Positions 55,390 to 64,000 of a DNA stretch of 64,000 nt are shown here, in pieces. The stretch covers positions 2,152,288 through 2,216,287 of the forward strand of contig NC_092676.1 in assembly GCF_964355755.1 (NCBI RefSeq), read 5' to 3'. Made by a program: the position numbers and the translations under genes. The DNA comes from Antedon mediterranea. Lineage: Eukaryota > Echinodermata > Crinoidea > Comatulida > Antedonidae. The first letter of the stretch is position 1; each line of letters begins with the position of its first letter. Under the pieces are notes generated by a model that was not told where the DNA came from, did not search any database, and saw only the letters and a list, made by a program, of their open reading frames with translations.

Positions 55390-57507
55390 ATGGCTGCTGC
55401 TGCTGGTAATACAAATAAGTTTTTAGAAGACATCAATGAGCATCTAGAGTGTAGCATCTGCACTGATCAACTAAAGGATCCAAGAACTTTAAGCTGTCTA
55501 CACACCTTCTGTTTGACATGTCTAGAAAAATGGGTGACGAAAAAAGGGACACTAACTTGTCCTACATGCTGCAAAACATATCCAATTCCAGAGGGCAGGC
55601 TTCAAAGCCTTACACCGAATACATTTCTAAACAACATTTTAGAAACTGTTCAACATTTTTCAGAAAAGAAAAATTGTGTTTGTGGGATGGTTGGAGAAGT
55701 GGAAAGTTACTGTCAGGATTGTAAAGAGTACATATGTTCCATTTGTTGCGCCAGTCATAAAGGAATTCCAGCCTTGAGAAGTCACAAGCTATATTCCATG
55801 AATAAGATGAAAGAAATGAGCTCAATACCGATTGCATCATTGCATCCTTCACAGTGTGAAGCTCATAGTAAACCTTTAGAATTTTACTGCAAAGATTGTG
55901 AACACCTAATCTGTGTGAATTGTACAATCTTGGGCCACAGAGATTGTGAAGGGAGACAAAAGCCAATAGGAACTTCAGAGTTATTTAAAGCATTTAAGGA
56001 AACTTTGACAGAATTGGAAAAGGATGCGAATACTTTTACAACAGAATTAGAAAACAGCTTAAAAGAAATTCTAGAGATCAATACAGAACTGGAAAAAAAT
56101 AAATCAAAATCTTTGCAAGATATTGAAGATTATGTACAAGAAACTACTAAGACAATCAAAAAGAATGGAGAGACAATGGAGAAGCAAGTAAAAACGATTT
56201 ATGAAAAGAAAAAGACAGATATTGATGAACAAATGAATGAATTAAATACAACAATATCTGATGTGAACACAAAACTGAATTTACTTCATAAATTATTGAA
56301 AGGCAATGAAGTATCAGCAATTGAATCTGGTAAAATGATAGTCAAAGCACTGACAGACAGAATTAAAAATGCACCAACAACACATCCAATTGATAACGGA
56401 CAAATTTACTTTTGTCAAATCAAAGAGCAATTTATTCAACTAAAACTTATGGACACTAAAAAAACAACTGACTATACTGACTATCTAACATTACAAGCAA
56501 ATGCATCTGTGATTGAAAATGAAATCATGGAAGTAAAAGTAAGAAAACAAAAGGAATGTGAAGTAGATGCAACTCAACTGAATGCAACATGGACGACACA
56601 GCAAGGAGAGGAAGAACTGAAGTTTGAGGAAGAAAATGGAGAATATGTCTTGACAAGAAAATGTACAAGTCCAGGAGTTTGTAGATTAGATGTGACAGTT
56701 GATGGCAAACACATCATAAATTCACCAATGATAATCACAGTAGTAAAAGAATTAATCAATTCTATCAAATTAGACTATGGTGGTCAAGATGTACTTAAGT
56801 GTGACAATGATTGCTTGCTGGTTTCATGTCAGACAAAAGAAATACTGAAGTATAAGCCATCCGGAGAACACATTGGTGAAATTACATTACCACAGCGCAC
56901 AAGAGTCAACAGAATGGTCAAAATGAAGAATGGAGAGATAATATTCAGTGATAGAGGTAAAAGGTGCATTACAATATGCAATATGAATGGTAAGGTGATT
57001 AGAACATTCAGTAAAAGAAGAGGATTGTCATCTCCAGAAGGTATCCATGTAGATGAAGAATCAAATGATGTCTGTGTAGCTGATGGTTACAATGGTACAG
57101 TGGGCTATGATATATCTAGTGGTCTGGTCATCCATAAATGGTCACAACCTGATATATGTGTCATGGATGTTACATTTACAAACCAAAGACAGATTCTCAT
57201 ATTAACCTCGCATCATGGACTACAACTAACTGATAATGATGGAAGACCAATCAAAGTTCTTGTTGAAGCATCAGATAATGAAGCTGTGGGAAAGTTGACA
57301 AATCCATGTGCAGTAGTAGTTGATAAAGATGATAACATCATTGTATCAAGTTATCAAAATGTACAACTCTTTGACAAAGATGGTAAATTCATAAAAGTGA
57401 TTGGTGAAACAAAATGGGCATTAGGATTAAGCATCATTTCTTATCAGCCACGAACAATTACTGTAATAGATCAGTATAACAAAGCATTGAAGATATACAA
57501 TTACTAA
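55390..57507 (+). CDS. TRIM E3 ubiquitin ligase, RING-Bbox-Bbox-CC-filamin-NHL (copy A4)
   Basis: An intact 705-aa paralogue, one coding exon. The N-terminus is two residues longer (MAAAAGNTNKF), so the RING runs C21-C60 with all eight ligands. B-box1 is CVCGMVGEVESYCQDCKEY; B-box2 includes HSKPLEFYCKDCEHLICVNC. Coiled coil, filamin (GVCRLDVTVDGKHIINSP) and NHL repeats (GIHVDEESNDVCVADGYNG, AVVVDKDDNIIVSS) follow. It is spliced in the 5' UTR like the other A copies. As an NHL-TRIM it should be a cytoplasmic ubiquitin ligase; targets are unknown. Confidence 0.93.
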   Translation: MAAAAGNTNKFLEDINEHLECSICTDQLKDPRTLSCLHTFCLTCLEKWVTKKGTLTCPTCCKTYPIPEGRLQSLTPNTFLNNILETVQHFSEKKNCVCGMVGEVESYCQDCKEYICSICCASHKGIPALRSHKLYSMNKMKEMSSIPIASLHPSQCEAHSKPLEFYCKDCEHLICVNCTILGHRDCEGRQKPIGTSELFKAFKETLTELEKDANTFTTELENSLKEILEINTELEKNKSKSLQDIEDYVQETTKTIKKNGETMEKQVKTIYEKKKTDIDEQMNELNTTISDVNTKLNLLHKLLKGNEVSAIESGKMIVKALTDRIKNAPTTHPIDNGQIYFCQIKEQFIQLKLMDTKKTTDYTDYLTLQANASVIENEIMEVKVRKQKECEVDATQLNATWTTQQGEEELKFEEENGEYVLTRKCTSPGVCRLDVTVDGKHIINSPMIITVVKELINSIKLDYGGQDVLKCDNDCLLVSCQTKEILKYKPSGEHIGEITLPQRTRVNRMVKMKNGEIIFSDRGKRCITICNMNGKVIRTFSKRRGLSSPEGIHVDEESNDVCVADGYNGTVGYDISSGLVIHKWSQPDICVMDVTFTNQRQILILTSHHGLQLTDNDGRPIKVLVEASDNEAVGKLTNPCAVVVDKDDNIIVSSYQNVQLFDKDGKFIKVIGETKWALGLSIISYQPRTITVIDQYNKALKIYNY

Positions 57508-58144
57508 AACTGCAATAATCTATGAACTGTGGAAATCAATCACTCTGTAACAATAACACTTTTCAAAATTTGTCTAACAGTATAGAGCACCCTCTCTAAA
57601 ATCCTTACAGCTGCCAGTTACTATATTATATTTCTGTACTGTATAGGCTTAGTATTACCTGTGTTTACAATATTGTATTATACTGTATCTATATATAAAT
57701 TTACGTAAGGGCAAAATTCGGTAAATCGCGCCTTACTTTTAGAATTTTTACTCGATGGTATGTAAAGTTGGTTCGTACTTTCGGTACTGATTTTAACCAC
57801 CTGATTTAACCCTGTTTACTAATTAAATTAAGTTAGATAATTAGTTATTGACGATTAAAACGAATTTAGGTTCAAAGATTTGCCCCAAATAGGGGTGTTT
57901 TCCGATCGTGGTATACACTGTCTAATGGATGTCCATCTTGAAAAATACCCGCCACAAAAATGCGAGGAGGCTTCGCATTTTTCTATCTCCTCCTACGATA
58001 ATTGTTTTTAATAGCTGAAAACCGGTTGAACAGTTCGAGTACAGCATCATAATGTTGAAGACAGGCCGATTTTCTTTAAAAAATACTATTTTGATACATT
58101 TAATATACGTTTTTACAAATGTATTGATTTGTGATAAATGGAAC

Positions 58145-58600
58145 ATTCCAAATTATTTGGTTTAACCATACAGGTATAGATTTAGATTTATGGGCCTCCT
58201 TGGAGAATAAACATAAATAGTATTGCAATGCTGTACAATACTGTTAAGGTATTAACCACTTTTGATCGCAATTTGAATCGCAAATGTCTTACTGTGAGTG
58301 TCGGTACTGTTAGATGTAATATAAAAATATAAACAAATAAACTTTATTACTGTGAGTGTGGGTAGGCCCTACTGTTAGATTATAAACATATAATATACAA
58401 ATAAACATTCCAAATTATTTGGTTTAACCATAGAGGTATAGATTTAGATTTATGGGCCCCCTTGGAGAATAAACATAAATAGTATTGCAATGCTGTACAA
58501 TACTGTTAAGGTATTACAAATAAACTTTATTACTGTGAGTGTGGGTAGGCCCTACTGTTAGATTATAAACATATAATATACAAATAAATAAACGTTATTA
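58145..58600. repeat. 262-bp tandem duplication
   Basis: caaattatttggtttaacca begins at 58149 and again at 58411. The following text (tatagatttagatttatggg, aatactgttaaggtatta, tgtgggtaggccctactgtt) repeats in the same order with few differences. Confidence 0.9.
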
Positions 58601-59129
58601 CTGACAGTTGCTTCTCAACGTTTGTATTAATTAATAATTTAAAACTATATAAACGTCGTAGTGGTGTATCGTTACATGTACTTTACTATTTCAATCGACT
58701 ATGACAGTGAGAGTTTTAACAAAGTACCGTATTAAATCGTAAATGTTTTACTGTATTTAGTGGTATATTATTTATAGGCCTATAAAACATTAAAAACAAT
58801 ATTTCGTTACTGAGTGGTGGATAAGAATATATTTTAAAATGTTTCCTCTTTGTACCTATCTTCTTCCCCCATCCCTCAACCCTTAATGTTACATACAAAA
58901 CACAAATTGGGTTTGTTTAAATGAGTCCAAATAAAAAATTTTGACTCATTTTGTTTCTCTCTCGGAAGTAATTCTCAGGGTGCTAATTTTGGTTGATTAC
59001 ATAAATCATTGTGTATATTTATTCGTTTCTGTAAACGACAATGTATTATAGTCCTGCGGTACGTACATTTGAAATCTCCATTTTTTTCTCGCTGGAAATA
59101 CTGTGTATTCGAGAACCATCTGTGGGCAC

Positions 59130-59168
59130 GACCTAGATGGTACGCGAGCGAAGCGAGCGTGCCATCTA
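59130..59168. repeat. Hairpin CTAGATGG(T/C)ACGC
   Basis: ctagatggtacgc and gcgtgccatctag form a 13-bp stem with one mismatch around gagcgaagcga. The sequence is GC-rich in an AT-rich spacer, and looks like the collapsed ends of a foldback element. Confidence 0.75.
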
Positions 59169-59454
59169 GTTTTTATAAATTTGGATCCAATATCATTCCA
59201 CAAAAAGGATTTCCAAAAATGATTATTCTAATTAGTATTGCACACTATATTTGGTTACGGTATATATTTTGATTTGTTTGTTACTACTAACATAATATGG
59301 TTTAATTATCAGCAACAGTATAAAAAATGATTGACATTTTTTAACCAAGGTCAAATCCGCCTCTCAAAACCAGAATTCATACAACATCTGGAAAAAAGCC
59401 AACATTTGTACTTCAAGAAACAAAGTTATTATAGTGAAAGTTTAGCTATTACAT

Positions 59455-59572
59455 TTTATGTGACAAAAAAAATGTGATGTGGCCATATATGTATATGTAT
59501 GCATATCACTATCATATTTGGGCACATCACACTTTGTTGTCAAACTAGTTTGATAGTGTAGACAGAGCTTTA
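59455..59572. mobile_element. Small MITE, CTGTCTACACTATCAAACT family (copy D)
   Basis: Right end tgatagtgtagacagagctt and internal atttgggcacatcacac match copies A-C. The left inverted end is degraded. Confidence 0.75.
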
Positions 59573-60893
59573 GTAATTCAGCTTTTAGTTGACATGCTTT
59601 ATGTTACTTTATATTTGTAAATTATAAATAATAATTATATTACATATCGTATTTCATTTATTTTTATTCTATTAGTTTAAGTCAATATCAAATCCAAAAA
59701 TGATTTTGATAATTTAAATATTTACCAATTTGGCTGTCCTGTAGAGAGAATATGTATCTGTATTGTAAACCTCTTAGCACTACAGTGTGTGTAAAGATAG
59801 AGTATTTGTTATTGTTGTTTAATATATACATAAACTGTGCTGTAATTCAGAAAGAGTGAACATTGAAATAAAATAAGCATTATAAAGGGAATTGCAATAT
59901 TTATATTAACTGTCTTTTCTAAACTTTCTTTTACAACCTTACAGCATACAGAACCATAGCAAAAGGTCTGCTGTTATACAATCTATTATACCACATTTTA
60001 GTTAGCCATGTTGGTTGCCATTTCCCTCTCTATTGAATGGGCTGATAAATTCTATAGAAAAGTTTAGTTTTGTGTGCATGAACAAATTATCAAAGTCTTA
60101 ATTATGATTCAAGTCACTGAATATAATAATAATACACCAATACTAAAATAATAATACTAAGGTTAAAAGTCGAATGAACACAATATCAGAGGCTGAACTG
60201 TTCAGATGACTGAACACCCTATTCTTTAAGTAAATTTTACATAATAAAAGTATGCTTGCAGAAAGGCTGGTTGTAGACAGAATTTATGAACAAATTATTA
60301 TCAGACTCTCGCATGATTCTGTTGACAGTTGGAGTTAGAAGCTAAGGCCGATCAGTTAAGAATATATTTCAAATTTGGAATAAAGGTATTTTTCTTTTTA
60401 ATTAATAAATACATTTATGTACACATTTTGTACTCATTTTATCATTAAATACACAGTTGGATTGGTGTACCTGGTGGATAAGGGCGGGGTTACAGTCTTT
60501 CCTACCAACTGTACATTTGGAAGCTAATTTTCCCCCATAAGCTTATTGTCACAAGATTTTAACGTTTATCTATAAGCACAGTGGCACATTTAGCCCAGGG
60601 TGTTCCTTTCCTTTAAACCTATGAATATTGCATGTTTGAATCTATAGTCATAAGCACAGGCTCGGTGGTATGAACCCCAGGCTAGTAATCTGGAGGAAGT
60701 ACAGTAGGCAGGTACAAACATACATCTGACGTTCAATTGATTTCAACTTGACAATAGTTATGCTATGGGATAATAATAATAGAATTATACTAAATAGAAT
60801 ACAGCAATGGACCATGCCTGGCCATACAGATTTTTTTCTTCATTTTTCAGAAATACACCAATAGATAGAAAACAAGTACTGTTATTTGACAAC

Positions 60894-63800
60894 ATGGCTA
60901 CGTCAGGTACAGTAGAACATTTTAAATACAATTTTACAAACTCTGTATTTAAATAACTATTCCCATTATTATGAATGACAATCAAGAAAAAACATTGTGT
61001 AATTTTGTAGTAATTTTAAGTAGTAATATTTGAATCTGGATTTTACAAATGTTAAACTTTAAATGGAAGTAACCTCATTTGTGCTGAGTTTTAGGCCCTG
61101 TTTCTGCTGCCAATCCCAAATATACCGTATAAATATACCGTATATGAAATTCGTGCACCGTTTCCGCTGCACATACTTTGTAGGTGGGCTGTAAAAAAGT
61201 TGGCTTTTATTACCCAAAATGCATTTCGTGAGACGGAAGTATGGATTGACCTAGAGTCTCGTGTAGTGAGGTTTATACCCGACAAAAACAAAACAATGAT
61301 GGTTTCTCAAAACGTCGTTGTAGCATTGCTTTCTATTTTAAATGTAGAAATGTAGAATGGACATTGACTAGATTTATGCAAAGAAGACGACGGCGTTTGC
61401 CGATGACTTTGGCTTAAGTCTACCACAAATTCTGCTTTTATTTTGTGTGAGATACTTTTGTCAATCTCGGTATCTCTTTTGTTGCCATGCAGTCTTCCCC
61501 CAACCTTCGCTTCTCCCCACAATTGAATTGTAAAAATAGTTATTTCTTCAGTCCACAGTGACATTTTGATCTGTTGCTTGCTTATACACGTGTGTGTCAA
61601 TGCAGCAGAAAAACCAAACAAACAAGTCACGCTCTGTTATTTTTGACCTCGGGTCACATATACGGTATATTTTGAGTGCATCAGAAACGGGGTACGAAAT
61701 ATACGGTATATTTTGGAATATACCGTATAATATCCACAAACGATAGGGATATTTATGCGGTATATATACCGCATATATATACGGTATATTTTTTATGAGA
61801 CCCGTTTCTGCTGCCAAAAAATATACCGTATATAAAATATACCGTATATAAAATATACCGTATATATACGATTACGGTATATTTAGATTACTAAATTAGA
61901 AGGAATTAATTTGTTTAAATATTTACTTAATAAAGCAATAATTAATTATTCAAGAGAAGTTTAAACGTTAATAAATTTAATAACTCTACAGTATGTGTTG
62001 TAAGTCCTGTTCATGCATCCCACTCCTGCCTCAAGAATGGGATGGAAAAATTATATTTTACATTTTTTTCTTCTGTTTTCTTAGAAACATTAAATAAATC
62101 ATTTAAACTGACTTTAGACAGTTTTTCAACTTGGTACGATAAACGAAACCTTATCAAGAAACTGAAAGTTTTGTATCAAGGTTACATTGCAGAAGCCGAC
62201 TTACATAATATCTCTAAAACAATGGACTTGCTGAATCAATTAACGGATTCTGGAGATCTGAGTTTAACAGATCACACCATTCTCTATGATACAATCAAGG
62301 CCACCAAACAGTTTGGTCTTGTAGGCCAGCTTAAAAAGCACATTCCATCTTTTCCTGATGTTAGAAAAAGAGTTATTACAAAATTCAGCCATCATCAACA
62401 AAAGATTTTGAATTTAGGCGATGTACTGAGACAGGAGGATGTGAACAAAATTGATCGCATGTACAATGATCCACCAAACAATTATCAAGATAGGTGGAGT
62501 CTTCTTCTGGATCTACAACACAAACTAATCATTTGTGAAGATAACAAAATGGATGAATTTATTGAGACCTTAAAGGGTCTTGGACTACATAGAGCTGTAA
62601 AAACTCTAACTAAAGGTAATTCATGAAACCTTCTTACATTATAAAAAAATTCAATTCCATTCTCATGCTAGATAGTTGATCTAAAATCCTATAGTACTCC
62701 AATTTTAAATGTTATCAATATAATTTAAAACAAAAATTTGCTGTTAACAAAGAAGATGAAATTTATAGAACTGGCTTAATAAGTTTTCTTAAACTGCATG
62801 AATGATGATGCGCAGGCCCGTAGCCAGGGGGGGTTTTTATGGTTCGGGCGAACCCCCCCTTTACAGCGAACCCCCCTTAACCAACTGCGAACCCCCATCC
62901 CCGACATGCTCAATACCTCACCCTCATCTCCAAAAATCCTCCAAATACGTGCCCCACATTACAAAAAGTTGTTTGTAAATTGAAAAATTCGTAAACTTGT
63001 TTGTGAACCTTCTTCTCTGTATGAGCGTCAACTAGTGATACGTGTCTGTAAATTTCTAAAAGCTGCAAATGAATGAATGAATGAAACGAGCTGGCCCACG
63101 AACGATTCGTACAAAGGACACCGCCAGACAACTGCGTACCTATAATTGTTTAGATCACTGGCAATCAGGCAGCATGCATAAAGTATATAGCCTTCCGACG
63201 TACATCAGTATTTATGTGTGACTATGAAGTATAATGTATCATAGAGGATTATAGTGAATATTAATATTTTACACTATAATATCTATGGTATCAAGTACTG
63301 TAGTTCACATTATGGCATCCGATTATTTTTTTCTAGACCACCAGCCGATACGTACTAAAATGTATCAATATCACCTATTTACATATTTATATTCCTCAAC
63401 AAATTACTGTAAATAAATATTATAGATAGAGCTAGCAAATAGCATTTGCCTTCACCCAGTGTGCTTTTTTCGGGGCTGCTCCTAGATATACGTTCGCATT
63501 GAACTTGAACGCAAAACAAAATACGGAGTAAATGATCAAACAATCGGCGGTTCCGCACAGAGCACGCGCATCTAACATACGGCAACAAATAGTTATCGTC
63601 ATTTAAATTATCGACGTGTTTGAGGAGAAGGAAAAAAGTACGATCTTTTTGCTTATTGGTTATATAGCATGCTGCACGAGAGTGTCTTTTCCGGCCATCT
63701 AGGGGTGTCATTTAACAAAATTCGCTTCGCATCAGGCCCCACCCCCAAATATTTAGTGTCCGAACCCCCCTTGACAGATCCTGGCTACGGCCCTGATGCA

Positions 63801-64000
63801 CACAGTATTAACAAAATATTGATCAAATGCTAACATGGCAAATGCAAGTAAAGTAAGATTTGTAATACACCATGCAATATTTACAAAGGTAAAGTAGGTA
63901 TTTTAATATAATAATATAATAATAAAAATGTATTTTTTATTTATTACAGATGTTCAAATACCACTTACTCTAAAACGGAAGACAGACTCTGAAGATCAAC
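60894..64000 (+). CDS. DED / death-fold gene (copy B3), partial at right edge
   Basis: Exons 60894-60906 (ATGGCTACGTCAG), 62085-62615 and 63950 onward (cut by the window). The junctions keep frame: exon 1 ends in phase 1 and exon 2 continues as ETLNKSFKLTLDSFSTWYDK. The DED-like domain (LIKKLKVLYQGYIAEADLHN, MDLLNQLTDSGDLSLTDHTI) and second helical module (KILNLGDVLRQEDVNKIDRM, WSLLLDLQHKLIICED) are intact, unlike copy B2. Exon 3 begins DVQIPLTLKRKTDSEDQ, matching B2. The coiled-coil, TRADD-N-like and TRIM-tail parts are expected to the right but not visible. Intron 1 holds an ATATACCGTATA-rich palindromic block and intron 2 a 983-bp transposon. Confidence 0.85.
61094..61880. repeat. Palindromic block rich in ATATACCGTATA
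   Basis: About a dozen occurrences of atataccgtat or its complement lie here. Pairs of flanking motifs (ccctgtttctgctgcc at 61097, gcatcagaaacgggg at about 61678-61692, cccgtttctgctgcc at about 61801) suggest at least two nested foldback elements whose ends are CCCGTTTCTGCTGCC-like. The minus-strand open frames across it are not genes. Confidence 0.75.
62813..63795. mobile_element. 983-bp transposon with CAGG(C/G)CCGTAGCCAGG ends
   Basis: The left end CAGGCCCGTAGCCAGG is matched by the complement of CCTGGCTACGGCCCTG at the right. Subterminal gcgaaccccccct-type and cgaaccccccttgaca repeats are present. Flanks atgcg and atgca are only a possible imperfect target duplication. The ends resemble hAT-type termini; no transposase frame is seen. 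It lies in intron 2 of copy B3. Confidence 0.85.

Larger units (their letters stand above)
57508..60893. other. Spacer and 5' flank of the third DED gene
   Basis: No gene supported. It holds a 10-bp hairpin (aaaaatgcga / tcgcattttt, about 57956-57982), a 262-bp tandem duplication (58145-58600), a hairpin at 59130-59168, a small MITE (about 59455-59572) and, at about 59940-60120, sequence resembling the upstream flank of copy B2. Confidence 0.6.

Noticed and set aside
61548-61817. 89-codon minus-strand open frame
   Set aside because: It runs through the ATATACCGTATA palindromes and reads as low-complexity Tyr/Ile-rich translation of repeats.

Overview
The window is AT-rich eukaryotic (metazoan) DNA with spliced genes, GT-AG introns and many non-autonomous transposons. 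The protein sequences are animal-like, and together with a tandem array of TRIM/NHL genes and abundant GGCCTAG-type short motifs they suggest a marine invertebrate deuterostome, most likely an echinoderm. The species call is inference; the gene calls do not depend on it.

Left part (1-26 kb): three conserved single-copy genes lie head-to-tail on the minus strand. CTP synthase occupies 4022 down to the left edge (8 coding exons seen; the gene continues outside). EED, the WD40 subunit of Polycomb PRC2, runs 10975-6425 in 10 coding exons that join to 442 aa. A TULP4-like WD40/SOCS/Tubby protein runs 25676-12175 in 12 coding exons that join to 974 aa. Their introns are loaded with MITE-like foldback elements. 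The TULP4 intron at 16.8-24.7 kb is almost entirely nested elements.

Right part (27-64 kb): the strand switches and a plus-strand tandem cluster begins. It alternates two related gene types. Type A is a single-coding-exon TRIM E3 ligase (RING, two B-boxes, coiled coil, filamin, NHL): intact copies at 27821, 43318 and 55390, and one broken copy at 38.6-40.9 kb. Type B is a multi-exon gene whose first exons encode a death effector domain, a second death-fold-like module, coiled coil and a TRADD-N-like module; in the two copies with visible 3' ends these are spliced onto a RING-less 3' half of the same TRIM (B-box2, coiled coil, filamin, NHL). Copies start at 33235, 47132 and 60894. The first has an in-frame stop between coiled coil and filamin, the second shows two phase-breaking changes, and the third runs off the right edge.

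Together the cluster looks like a rapidly duplicating innate-immunity or cell-death family: ubiquitin ligases beside homologues that swapped the RING for death-adaptor domains. The DED + TRADD-N + TRIM-tail fusion and its alternation with the parental RING-TRIM is the main candidate for an undescribed system. Duplication debris (NHL fragments, an orphan first exon, a gene-conversion-like tract, a solo LTR) lies between copies.
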